From: Paracyclopina nana
Lineage: Eukaryota; Arthropoda; Copepoda; Cyclopoida; Cyclopettidae
Reading direction: 5' to 3'
NCBI GenBank assembly: GCA_019096065.1
Contig: JAGUCH010000002.1
Coordinates: 9,870,501 to 9,934,500, forward strand
Length of the DNA: 64,000 nt
This document shows, one piece after another, positions 9,861 through 19,299 of the stretch (positions are counted from its first letter, which is position 1; each line of letters begins with the position of its first letter). The notes under the pieces were generated by a model. It saw only the letters and a program-made list of their open reading frames with translations, was not told the origin of the DNA and did no database searches. The position numbers and the translations under genes are program-made.

Positions 9861-11324
9861 ATGGCCTATCAACCCCAAGACGGTGCAGGCTACCCCTTCG
9901 ATCTCGCCCTTATATACAGGGACCTTAAAAATAAAGGCATTATGACAGCGAGCCTCATGATGGATCCCAGGAAAAGAGTTCTTGGGGCCAAAGAACAGTG
10001 TGGCAGTGTAGAAAAGAAAGATTTCCCACTCCGCATATTAAATGATAGACTTAAATGGGTCGAGGCCGACATGAGGCGACTCGAATTGTTAAGCGAAGGC
10101 AGATTTCGCGACTCTTTGAATGTTTACGGGGAATTAGCTCAGGCTTTCGAAAATGATATGCGGCTAGTCAATCCAAACGACGACCCGTACGAAATGTTTT
10201 GTAAGACTTTCACACAGGAAAGCAGGGCGCATGCCAAAACACAATGGTCACGCTTGAAAGATGAAAGGCGCCGTCTTATCGAAAAGATCGACGCCAAAAC
10301 TAGGCCAAAACAGGCGGCCAATGCACCTTTACAGACAGGTCGCAACTTTCCTAATACGAGGAGAGATTTGGAGGATATTGGGCGCAACTTTCCGATTTCT
10401 TTCACGTTTAGAGATCCTCGAATTGATGCTCCGGGGATGTCTTCCACTTTGACGTCTGACAAAATTGTAATTGTCAACGCACAGGCGGTTGCTCGGATCG
10501 CTGCGGAGAACCCCAACATCAACATAAAAGACTTTTATGACCCGAAAGGGTACCAAATGACTTTTCACGAAAAACGAGAACTGCGCAAGCAGGAAGCTAA
10601 TTACGTAGTCTTCCTCAGATCCAGGCCAGGGTTCACAAATAACCCGCAGACCGTTGATTTGGTCTCGCCTTCACCTTCGCCTTCTCCCTCGCCATCTCCC
10701 TCGCACACAGGGTCCAACTGCTCGTACAGACCGAGCGCTACACCATCCAATTCGTCAGGTAGTAGCTCTTCTTCATACATAATAGGAACAGACCCCTCTC
10801 TTACTTCTGGATCCACTACTTCAGTGTCCACACCCTCTGGAATGATCACCCCAGAGGAACAACAACGCAAAAAAGAAGAGATGGACAACGCTATCGCAGA
10901 GGCAGTAAATCGAATCAAACGGGAGTACGAATCTCGGCCTCGGTCCGATCATGTTCCGCCACCACAGCGAGTTCCAATGCCTCCTCCTCCTCCACTGTCG
11001 GACTTGGTCCCGCCCACTTCCACCATTCGAATCAAAATTAAGGCGGAGACTTTGCCACCACCATACGAGAACGACGATCGGGTTCCGCCCCTTCAGCAGC
11101 AGCCTCTGCAGCAACAGCAGCCGCCATCGCAGCCGCAGCAGCAGCCACAGCAGCAGCCTCAACAAGAGGACGAACGCATCGCCCCACCTCAACCGGTCAA
11201 TCCTCAGGACCCGTTCGGGCTAGAGTCGTTAGGAGACGAGGATGGCGAGGACGCGAGCATGGAGATCGGGGAAGAAGAATCGAGGCAACTACTAGCCCCA
11301 GACGACGACGAAGTTAAGGGCTGA
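9861..11324 (+). CDS. Third ORF of the BEL/Pao element, unknown function (not envelope-like)
   Basis: 487 residues start at ATG 9861 in a good initiation context. The first half (about 1-255) looks globular and charged. The second half is low complexity: a Ser-Pro run near residue 270, Ser/Thr-rich stretches, a proline-rich part, a glutamine-rich run and an acidic C-terminus. No signal peptide, transmembrane segment or cysteine pattern of a fusion glycoprotein is seen, so it is not a typical envelope. I do not recognise the family. It could be an element-specific accessory protein or a captured host sequence. It ends 21 bp before the 3' LTR. Confidence 0.7.
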   Translation: MAYQPQDGAGYPFDLALIYRDLKNKGIMTASLMMDPRKRVLGAKEQCGSVEKKDFPLRILNDRLKWVEADMRRLELLSEGRFRDSLNVYGELAQAFENDMRLVNPNDDPYEMFCKTFTQESRAHAKTQWSRLKDERRRLIEKIDAKTRPKQAANAPLQTGRNFPNTRRDLEDIGRNFPISFTFRDPRIDAPGMSSTLTSDKIVIVNAQAVARIAAENPNINIKDFYDPKGYQMTFHEKRELRKQEANYVVFLRSRPGFTNNPQTVDLVSPSPSPSPSPSPSHTGSNCSYRPSATPSNSSGSSSSSYIIGTDPSLTSGSTTSVSTPSGMITPEEQQRKKEEMDNAIAEAVNRIKREYESRPRSDHVPPPQRVPMPPPPPLSDLVPPTSTIRIKIKAETLPPPYENDDRVPPLQQQPLQQQQPPSQPQQQPQQQPQQEDERIAPPQPVNPQDPFGLESLGDEDGEDASMEIGEEESRQLLAPDDDEVKG

Positions 11325-11345
11325 TTTAGCCCTCAACGCGGGGAA

Positions 11346-11557
11346 TGAAGAAAGTTATTTGTATTTGAATTTTCCCGCCCTTGATTATGTAAAATCAGCT
11401 AACGCATCGTCAGCTCAATAAACCGCAGTCACGTTTTGTTTATCACATAGTAAAGTTGTATTACTTTCTCTCCATTGTTCAATCTGAGCTAAGTCCTCTC
11501 TTGGCACGTCGGCAACATCTCTCCAAACGTAGATTCTTGGAGCAGATCTTCCTTTCA
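11346..11557 (+). repeat. 3' LTR of BEL/Pao element
   Basis: 212 bp, identical to the 5' LTR and followed by GTGGC, the right copy of the target duplication (11558-11562). Confidence 0.95.
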
Positions 11558-11992
11558 GTGGCCAACCACTTTGGCTGGGAATCTCCGAATGGACTCACGC
11601 GTGGAATCTTCAGAAAAAGGCCATCTGATGATCTTGACGGAAGACTCGGCATTCCAGCTCACAGCAAACGTGATTTCCTCCATAAAATGACTTAGTCTCG
11701 TGAGGATGTCCTTGGTTTTTTGCGCATCTTGAGCGATGAAATTTTTTTGGACGCCCATCTGCTCACTAATCCATAAGAGACAATTTTCCACTCCAATCAC
11801 AGCCACTTGGCCTACTTTTATCACCGGGAGAACCGCCTCTGGGCTAATCTCGGAAAAACATTTCAGGTGCTCTAGGCTGTAAAAGACGTCAATTGGCATA
11901 TTCTTAAACTCGATTTTGGCTTCATGAAGAGCAACTTTCACTTGCTGGCATTCAACAAGTAGGTCGTTGTGATAAAATGCAACTTCATCCAT
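11558..11992 (-). pseudogene. GDAP1: GDAP1-like gene, 5' part (GST N-terminal domain)
   Basis: Reading minus from ATG 11992-11990 to the 3' LTR border at 11558 gives 145 codons. They form a thioredoxin-fold GST N-terminal domain (FYHNDLLVECQQVKVALHEA, then LPVIKVGQVAVIGVENCLLW) followed by the helix leading into GDAP1's insert. A pyrimidine tract and AG directly upstream (11999-12010) suggest a splice acceptor, so a 5' noncoding exon is likely. The frame is interrupted by the retrotransposon; the rest of the gene is at 1515-2005. The stop just downstream, reached a few codons into the host frame and LTR, is a consequence of the insertion. The host start could alternatively lie in an upstream exon. 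Confidence 0.82.
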
Positions 11993-12089
11993 ATTTTCCT
12001 GAAAAAAAAGGAAAAGGAATGCAATCGAGTTCACAATAGTTTAGCAGTATCATTAGTTGAACAATCTGACAAAATGTTGATTTATATTT

Positions 12090-14618
12090 TCAAGCCATTC
12101 CAAAACCCTCAGATCCTTCCGTGATGGCTGTCAAGAGGGCCTTTTCGAAGTCTTGGAAACTTCCATGTTCTGACAAGCATATCATATTAAAGCATGTGTG
12201 CGCTGTGGGCAAGCTGTTCACGGAATGATTCGAAGCAATCTGAAACAGTGGCTTGAGTCCTTCAAACCCTCCTGGGGGTAGTTGGGAGCTACCAGTGGTG
12301 AATTGCATCAGCTTTGCAAACTGCAGACTCGTGAAATGGGATAGAGCCAGCCAAAACCAGCCCACAGTTCGCGAAGAAAGACCGTCATTAATGATGACAT
12401 GATGACGCCTAAGCTCATCCAACTTGTACTCATGCACTCCGCAGATCATCAATTCCAATTCGTTCTCGTCAAACATAGAGAGAAGAGCGTCAGGAACGAA
12501 AATTTGCAAGCCCTCCAAAAAGCTATCAATTTGATCTTTGATCAATGATGACAACCTATGCTGAGCGAGAAGGTCGAGGTATTCCAGCTTGTTCGATTCA
12601 TTCACCAACACAAAACGCCCATGGGGCTTCAAGTCCACCGTTTTAATCACTTTCCGCTCGGAGTCGTAGAATTCCTCCGAAAATGTCAAATCGTCCAACC
12701 CTAGAGTTGAATCTTCCACATTGGACGTTTCGATGAGTCGAATTTTGGAAGCAAAATATTCCGGGGCGTCGTCCGCAAAGTGCTTGTAATTCACGCGTAG
12801 TCCCACCAACTGGGCCAAAAATGACTTTGCCATCCTCACGGGCAAATATTGGCTGTATCCGATTCCATGTGCAGATTCATAAAGACATTTCCCGACAATT
12901 TTGCCAGCGAACTTGAACATATGCTTCACCTTGATTCCACTCGGTGGAGCTGGATTCGGATGAATGACCGATGAGCCATCCTCAACCTGGACAAAAAGCC
13001 CATTTTGCGGATCAAATAGCTCCTTGGTGACTAGATTGAACCACTCTCTTCGAAGGCCTCCTTGATCAATGCCAGGCTCACCTTCAAATTCGATCACAAA
13101 AAGCTTTGCCCAATCCTGGTCAGAGAGTGACTTGGTGACTTGCATGCTGCTCTTCATCAGGCTGGGAAAGCGTGAAACTTTCAAGTAATGCGGTACGTGC
13201 TTGTGGCCTTTCCTATCATGGAAGGCCAAAAGTTTGGCATTGAAGAAGTTCTTCTTATCCTGAAATGTCTCCGAGCCACCCACTTTTTCGAGAAGAATAC
13301 GATGAAAACAGGCAGCAAATACGATTCCATCCCGAGAAAAGCACATCTCCGGACCAGGAACTTGGTAGCCATCTTCAATGCGAATGACTGGGTTGGATGC
13401 TTGGTATCGCACTAGGGACATCCTAGTTGCTGGCACAAGCCTGTAGCTGAATGTCCGCTTGAGAAAGATCTTTAAAAAATATTCTCTGATAGAGAGTTGC
13501 TTGTCAGTTAAGTAACAGAAGACCTTTTTAGCCTTGTCCAGTTTCTGGCCATTTTGGCAAATCAAGTCAGCCTCAAAGTAATCCTGATCAAGCGGGTAAG
13601 AGTCTTTGTTACGCCTCTTCAGCAGTATTTGGTCAACTTTATCAGTTTCGTATCTGCTCAAGACAATGAGTGACAATTCACCGTTTGAGATCGTTTCGCC
13701 ATCTAGTTGGACCTGAGCAATGTACCAGCCCTCTTCGCCGGGCGTGAATGCGACAGAAATGCACAAAATCTCGGTGGCCGTAATGTAGACGACAAAGTTG
13801 GCATCGGACACTTTTTTCCGTTTCTTGCCTCCTTCAGAGGAGTTGAGATACCAGAGCTTGAATGAGATTCTGGACGTAAGTAGAGCCATGCTGTGCTTCT
13901 CTATGGGATTTCCGTATTTGTCTCTAGGGTCAAGTTTAATGTCCTCGGGCACTCCAGAAGTGAGAACGAGTGTCCTGGATCGGAGCCTGTGGAACAGGGT
14001 AGACAACGGGTCGACATCCCCGGCAGCAATATGTTGATAAGTAGGAAATCCTCTGATACAATGTCGATTGCAGCGCAAAACCACTTTGTAAAGGCCAGCT
14101 CTCGACGCATTGAAAACTATGACCAGATCATTGCCATCTTCTGATTCAATCAAGGAAGTCAGCGGAACAAATCTATCATCGCAAAAGACCTCAGCCGACA
14201 AGTTGCCCCTGGTCAGAGGCTTGGTTATGGGGACTCCATTTAAGGTGGTGAATGAGACGCTAACATGTTTCGTGTTGCTTACGACAAACTCGGGAACTTC
14301 TTTGGGCCACGAAATGGTAGTGAGGCTTTTGTGAAAGGGAACGCCGTAGATGACATCTTGAGGAGTGACGCCAATGTCCCAAATGAACCATAAGATCGTA
14401 GCGGCTATGAACGATAAAACGATTCGCACTATCTTCAAAGTCCACGTCTCAACAAATTCGTCGTCATCGTCAGCGATAATTTCATCATAGTAGTACTCAT
14501 CAAGCAGTAAGTTGTCCACATTTTCATCCTCAAGCGACTCAAGATCCTTCTCGCGGCCGTCGTAGCACAGCACCAGACCCAAAGCCACCAAAATCAAAAT
14601 TAGTTGAGATCGAGTCAT
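12090..14618 (-). CDS. AREL1: AREL1, apoptosis-resistant HECT E3 ubiquitin ligase
   Basis: A single open frame of 842 residues from ATG 14618. The N-terminus has a signal/anchor-like segment (residues 4-18) and a second hydrophobic segment near 62-82. Filamin/Ig-type repeats follow (SGVPEDIKLDPRDKYGNP). A HECT domain occupies roughly the last 350 residues, with KVFCYLTDKQLSIREY, GGSETFQDK, VGKCLYESAHG, FDENELELMICG and QFTTGSSQLPPGGF, all AREL1 signatures. The catalytic Cys is in LPTAHTCFN (about C809), with 33 residues after it as in human AREL1 (C790 of 823). Family knowledge: it ubiquitinates released mitochondrial IAP antagonists such as SMAC and HtrA2 and so restrains apoptosis. It is divergent from ABHD18; the start codons are 303 bp apart. 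Confidence 0.95.
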   Translation of the reverse strand: MTRSQLILILVALGLVLCYDGREKDLESLEDENVDNLLLDEYYYDEIIADDDDEFVETWTLKIVRIVLSFIAATILWFIWDIGVTPQDVIYGVPFHKSLTTISWPKEVPEFVVSNTKHVSVSFTTLNGVPITKPLTRGNLSAEVFCDDRFVPLTSLIESEDGNDLVIVFNASRAGLYKVVLRCNRHCIRGFPTYQHIAAGDVDPLSTLFHRLRSRTLVLTSGVPEDIKLDPRDKYGNPIEKHSMALLTSRISFKLWYLNSSEGGKKRKKVSDANFVVYITATEILCISVAFTPGEEGWYIAQVQLDGETISNGELSLIVLSRYETDKVDQILLKRRNKDSYPLDQDYFEADLICQNGQKLDKAKKVFCYLTDKQLSIREYFLKIFLKRTFSYRLVPATRMSLVRYQASNPVIRIEDGYQVPGPEMCFSRDGIVFAACFHRILLEKVGGSETFQDKKNFFNAKLLAFHDRKGHKHVPHYLKVSRFPSLMKSSMQVTKSLSDQDWAKLFVIEFEGEPGIDQGGLRREWFNLVTKELFDPQNGLFVQVEDGSSVIHPNPAPPSGIKVKHMFKFAGKIVGKCLYESAHGIGYSQYLPVRMAKSFLAQLVGLRVNYKHFADDAPEYFASKIRLIETSNVEDSTLGLDDLTFSEEFYDSERKVIKTVDLKPHGRFVLVNESNKLEYLDLLAQHRLSSLIKDQIDSFLEGLQIFVPDALLSMFDENELELMICGVHEYKLDELRRHHVIINDGLSSRTVGWFWLALSHFTSLQFAKLMQFTTGSSQLPPGGFEGLKPLFQIASNHSVNSLPTAHTCFNMICLSEHGSFQDFEKALLTAITEGSEGFGMA

Positions 14619-14921
14619 TTCAGACGTCTATCTCAAAACCTGGTCAATGTTTGACCTCCGTTTTTTCCTCCATTTGACAAATCTTTAGTCTTTATTTGCT
14701 TTGTTATGACCGCTACATTAAAATGAATGACCTGAGTCAACTGCTCCCTTTTGTGATACCGCAGCAGTCGAGATTGGTTTTTCACAGGGAAACCAGATAA
14801 ACTTTTGAATTTTTCGTTTACAGAAGGAATGCATGGCGTTTTTCTTTAATTTAGGACTGTTTTCATCTGATTCTAACCAGAACAGCTGTGAAAAAGCAAA
14901 TTTATTATTTTAGAATCAATC
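14619..14921. promoter_or_regulatory. Shared 5' region of AREL1 (-) and ABHD18 (+)
   Basis: 303 bp separate two divergent start codons and must hold both promoters and 5' UTRs. No TATA box was recognised. Bidirectional activity is inferred only from the distance. Confidence 0.4.
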
Positions 14922-16695
14922 ATGGCTTCTCGATATTCTAAACTTGATACCATTTACAGGTCATTGCTGTTGTCCAAGTTTTTCACAAAAGGTAAACCTA
15001 CTTCTATCTACTAGCAGATTTATTTGGGCTGATGAGATTGTTCATTACTTAATTATGCCCTACTTTTGCATGATTTTTTTCTGAGTGGTTCGTGTATGTA
15101 AAGTATCATTAAATCTTTAAAATAGCTACATTTCTTAGGGTGGGGTAAGCCGGATGACTTGAAGCGAATATTCGAGCTGCGCAGAAAACTAGGAAAAAGA
15201 GATGTTGCTGTTACTTTTGTAGACAAAAACCATGAAGTGACTATTGTGAAGGACCAACTCAAGAGTGACCATCGATTGCTGGAAGGGTATGATTTTCAGC
15301 TTGGAGGACGATGAATATGAGAAAATCTGGCTGTTGCAGGTACTTTCGGTCTCCTTGCGTCGATTATTTGCCTAACCTTTTGCCTGCTGAGTCAGAAAAG
15401 GCTTACTTTCAAGTCGTCCTTCCGCTGAATTGGGCAAAACAAGAGCATAGGCCTATAGTGGTGCACTATGCTGGGACAGGTGATCATTTCTTCTGGAGGC
15501 GAAGGCGCATGATGGCCTTGCCTCTTTTAAGAGAACGGCAAGTGGCGTCGATTATCCTAGAAAATCCGTTCTATGGTTTACGTAAGCCAAAGCACCAGTT
15601 GAGGTCGTGCCTCGACCAAGTCACTGACTTATTTGTGATGGGAGCTTGTCTTATTCTCGAATCACTAGTCTTGTTTCATTGGTGCGAAAGAGAGGGCTTT
15701 TCGCCAATCATTGCTCATGGGATATCGAGTAGGTTGATTTCGGTGATTTTATCGCAAGTGGTTCCTTTTTATCTTGTTTGATTTTAGTGGGTGGTCACAT
15801 GGCCTCTCTTGGGGCCTCTGTTTGGCCCAAACCTTTGGGCCTTGTGCCATGTTTGTCATGGACATCGGCTTCTCTAACATTTACGAAGGGCGTGATGACA
15901 GGAGCAATCCCGTGGGACCTTCTCGAAAAACAATATGCCAGTTTCAATGCGTATCGTGACGAAGTTGTCAGCCTTATCGCGAACGAAAAAAGTGCCCATC
16001 GAGCTGGTGTGGATTTTGCTCTCCAAATGGAGCAATTGGCGCAAGTCAGCGAAGTGAATCGTCAAAGATGGCTGCCATCTGGCTCAGATAATTTAGTGCC
16101 CGATTCTGTACTGATGAAGACATATCCTCAGGAAACGAAAATCAACGAGGAGCTTTCGATCAAGCATGAAGTGAATGATCAAAACTCTCAAAAGTTCAAT
16201 GTCCAAAGCTCAAAAGGTTACAGCAGCATATTGGAGTCGCTGCAACTACCGTTTTTATCTACTTTTTCTACAAAACTGCCATTCACTAGTGACACCGAAA
16301 GTGGAAAAGGAAAAAGAGTCGAGAGTGGTAATTTTGCTCGCTATATGTTGCCCAAACTTATTCGGAGTGACTCAACAAGCAGCAAAAATCAGAATGATTC
16401 ATTGCATAGAGAGGCTGTCCAGTTCATGAGGGGCATAATGGACGAATGCACTCACCTCAAGAATTATGAAATCCCCTTTGACCCCTCTCTCATATTTATC
16501 GTAGTAGCAGAAATTGATGCTTACCAACCGAGGGAAGGAATTTCAGCTTTGCATGAAATTTGGCCCGGTTCAAGCTTGAGGTATATCGAGGGAAAAGGCC
16601 ACGTCTCTTCGTACCTTTTGAAGCAAAGCGAGTTCAGAAAAGCCATATACGATTGCATAGATAAATATTCAGCAAAATATGCGAATCTAAGCTAA
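14922..16695 (+). CDS. ABHD18: ABHD18 alpha/beta hydrolase
   Basis: Four exons: 14922-14991, 15139-15286, 15340-15728 and 15788-16695, giving 504 residues. All junctions are GT-AG and phase-consistent. The N-terminus (SKLDTIYRSLLLSKFF, then GWGKPDDLKRIFE) matches human ABHD18. The core has HYAGTGDHFFWRRR, ILENPFYGLRKP and DLFVMGACLILES. The nucleophile elbow GISMGG (Ser about 202) is assembled across the third intron. The C-terminal third carries MRGIMDECTHLKNY, DAYQPREG, LHEIWPGSSLRYIEGKGH and YLLKQSEFRKAIYD, with a likely catalytic His in GKGH. It belongs to DUF2048/ABHD18. Recent work links this family to mitochondrial cardiolipin deacylation; that is recalled, not shown by the sequence. 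HDHD3 begins only 78 bp downstream. Confidence 0.95.
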
Positions 16696-16772
16696 AAATA
16701 TACGCCAAAGTGATTTAACGAGCCATAGCTAATTTGCAGTTGCTAAAATTCTGCTTTTTCTTCATATAGGGC

Positions 16773-17690
16773 ATGGCAACAACGCGGCTGAAACTAATCA
16801 CAATTGATGCTTTTGGAACCATTTTTAATTTCAAAGAGCCGCCATTCAAAATATACTGCCAAATTGCGCGTGCATATGGTTTGGTGTGCAACGAAGACAA
16901 TGTAGCAAAGAATTTCAAGCTATCATATAAGCAACAGCACGCAAAATGGCCTTATTATGGAGCCACGTCGGGAATCACTGCAAAGCTTTGGTGGACAACG
17001 CTGGTGCACTCAACTTTCAAGGGTAAACAAATTTGCGAGTTGCGTACGCTTTTTAGGCGAACCGTGAACTGCGGGGCAAAACATGGTTAACAATGCGCGC
17101 ACTTTCAATAAGCATCGAACCATCCCGTGTTTTCACGCAACAACTATTTTGCGCAAGTGAATAAGCTCTTTTTTGATTGTTTAGGTGCGTTGGGAAGCCA
17201 ATATCAATTTGAAAAGGTGTCATTGATTGGAGAAGAATTGTACTCCATGTACTGCTCACCAGACATGTATAGCATTTATTCAGACTTTGAGCCTTTCATC
17301 GAGCTTTGGAAGGGCCGCGAGGATGTCAAATTTGCAGTTTTAAGCAATTCTGATGTGAGATTGCGAACGCTTCTCGAAAAAATGAATCTTCTTGGCCATT
17401 TTGACTGCATTACCATCTCAGAAGAAGTGAAAAGCAGAAAACCTGAAAAGGAAATTTTCTTGCATACTCTGCGACATTTCAGCCCACAGATTCTTCCACA
17501 AAGTGTTCTTCATGTAGGAGATGACGCAGAGCTCGACTACAAAGCTGCCACAAGTTTGGGCTGGAAAAGCCTGCTCATTGATAGAAAGGCCGTAGAAACT
17601 GGCTCAACAAGCGTCATCGATCAGGGTCACGTGTGTAAAAGTTTCGAGGAGGCCTCAAATTGCATTGAAGCAATTTTCAAATACACCTGA
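16773..17690 (+). CDS. HDHD3: HDHD3-like haloacid dehalogenase hydrolase
   Basis: Exons 16773-17022 and 17185-17690, phase 1 junction, 251 residues, the same length as human HDHD3. HAD motif I is DAFGT (Asp12), where canonical HADs have DxDGT. The second Asp of the usual pair is Phe, as expected for divergent HDHD3 proteins. Motif II is in VLSNSD, motif III Lys in KSRKPEKEIF, and motif IV in HVGDDAELDY. The helical cap covers about residues 20-110 (YYGATSGITAKLWW matches the family's NYG...WW). Substrate is unknown in this family. The missing second Asp argues against efficient general phosphatase chemistry. Confidence 0.92.
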
Positions 17691-17796
17691 TCAAATATTG
17701 ACATCTCACTTTCATAAGATAATAGTTCGTGGTGATTTAAAAAAGCCTGCTGTTGTTGTTTGAACTTAAATTGTCAGTAGCAGCTAGTTGGACATC

Positions 17797-18770
17797 ATGC
17801 TTTGCGAGGCTAGCTCCTTTTTCGGCGAGTCCTTATTTGGGATATGGCTGATCATGACAATTGCCATGCTCGGCCTCATTGCCGTTAGTTCTGGGCCTGT
17901 CTTCGCTTACTACTATTGGCCGAGCAATGTAACATATGACAAATGGCGCTACAAGGTGAACAATCTAGAGAGTAAAGTGAAAAGTTGATGTTTTACTAAT
18001 TTACTAATTTTGTCGCCCCAGTCCAATCCACAATACCCCTCGGTGGAGAAAGTTGCTCAAGAAATTCTCCAAACATTGAAGGGGATGCTATGCACATCAA
18101 TTTTTCCGGCATTGTCATTGTATTCAGCCCTTAACAACAATGGGTTGAGCCAGGCTTTTTGTGGCTGGGGGGGATATTCTCTATCGTACCACGTGTTTTC
18201 ATTTATTGCTGTGGTGCTTGGCTCTGATTTCTACGAGTTCTTTTATCACCAATTAGGACACATCGATATCAGTTTTTGGAAACAGGTAATAGAATGAAAT
18301 GTTGGCCTGTTTCAGCACAAACTGCCTTTACTTTTTCAGCATAAGCACCATCATGTTTTCTTTAACCCATCACCATTTGCTGTGATTGCGGATGAGTGGG
18401 TAGATCAGTTCTTCAGATCCATGCCACTTTTCGTAATCCCGCTAATTATGCCAGTCAACATGGACATGTTGTTTTTGACGTATGCTGCATTCTTTTACTT
18501 CTATGGCGTGTATCTTCACTCTGGTCATGAGGTTGAAGGATTGTCAGCTCACAACCCATACATCAACACATCGTTTCAAGTAACGCTTTTTTCTTCAATC
18601 TCTTGCCCCTGTTTGTACAGTTCTACTTTCAGCACTATTGCCACCACGCTGTGTCTGTGATGAAAAAGCCCTACCATTGTGGATTTTTCTTCAAAATCTG
18701 GGATAAACTGTTCTCGTACACATATCCAGAAGAAAAATGCTTTTGCGCTGAATGCTCAAGGTTGAAATAG
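17797..18770 (+). CDS. Sterol desaturase / fatty acid hydroxylase superfamily membrane enzyme (lathosterol oxidase-like)
   Basis: Four exons: 17797-17976, 18022-18285, 18340-18579 and 18633-18770, 273 residues. The di-iron histidine boxes are all present: FYHQLGH, HKHHH (created at the second splice), HSGHE, and YCHHAVS in the last exon. There are several hydrophobic segments, including residues 12-38. PSPFAVIADEWVDQFFRS and PVNMDMLF are typical of invertebrate 'lathosterol oxidase-like' proteins. It should be an ER membrane oxidase acting on a sterol or lipid chain. Many arthropods cannot make sterols de novo, so the substrate may be dietary. The last exon has two in-frame acceptors 12 nt apart (18621 and 18633); the second fits the family better. 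Confidence 0.88.
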
Positions 18771-19299
18771 TGCTCGACGTGATCAACCAAAGGCTAATGC
18801 TTTCAAGCAAATCATTTTCATTAAATAACAACGTGGGGAAAGTAGCCGTGACAAAACATTGATTTGTTGGGGAAATATTGGCTTTCAATTTAAAATTGTG
18901 CCGTCGCTGAAAGCACTATTTCAACCATTCGTCAAAAAAGGTCGAAAGGGGAACGCACATTGGAAGCCTATAAGAAAGTGGTTGTTCCAGATTACTCTCA
19001 ACTTTTAAAAGAAGTATTGAAGCAGCTCTGGTAATTTAGATGGATACATTCAGAAAAAATCAACAGCGACTACTTATTTGAAATACATGAACAAAATGTT
19101 TGGAGTATAATATTACAAAATACTTCTTAACTAAGCGCACGTTAGAGTACGCTTACGCGCATATAGGTATGTAAGCTTAGATATGCCTTGAAAATTGCAA
19201 CGAAAAGAAAGCTCTCTCAACAGCAGCTAGGTCAGCTTAGTAGAGTAGCAACATAGTAGCTCTGTAGAATGACTAGTTAAATTCAGATAGCATTTCAAA
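18771..19299. other. Intergenic
   Basis: 529 bp between the hydroxylase stop and the SLC22 start. No coding potential or RNA gene was recognised. AT-rich, with no obvious repeats. Confidence 0.5.

Larger units (their letters stand above)
2006..11557 (+). mobile_element. BEL/Pao LTR retrotransposon, looks whole, very young
   Basis: A 9,552-bp element bounded by two 212-bp LTRs (2006-2217 and 11346-11557) with TG...CA ends and a 5-bp target duplication GTGGC. The two LTRs read identical base for base, so the insertion is recent. A primer-binding-like site begins TGGCGCCC at 2218, and a short purine run GGGGAA (11340-11345) abuts the 3' LTR. Inside, in order, are a gag ORF (2750-5230), a pol ORF (5251-9324) with protease, RT, RNase H, integrase and a C-terminal DUF5641-like part, and a third ORF of unknown kind (9861-11324). 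Domain order and the gag zinc-knuckle type place it in BEL/Pao. It sits antisense within the coding sequence of a GDAP1-like host gene. It is treated here as a genomic fossil; it shows no obvious decay. Confidence 0.95.

Noticed and set aside
10601-11192. Open minus-strand frames opposite retrotransposon ORF3
   Set aside because: They mirror the low-complexity Ser-Pro and Gln codons on the other strand and show no independent features.
9861-11324. Third retrotransposon ORF as an envelope gene
   Set aside because: No signal peptide, fusion peptide, transmembrane helix or conserved cysteines are visible.
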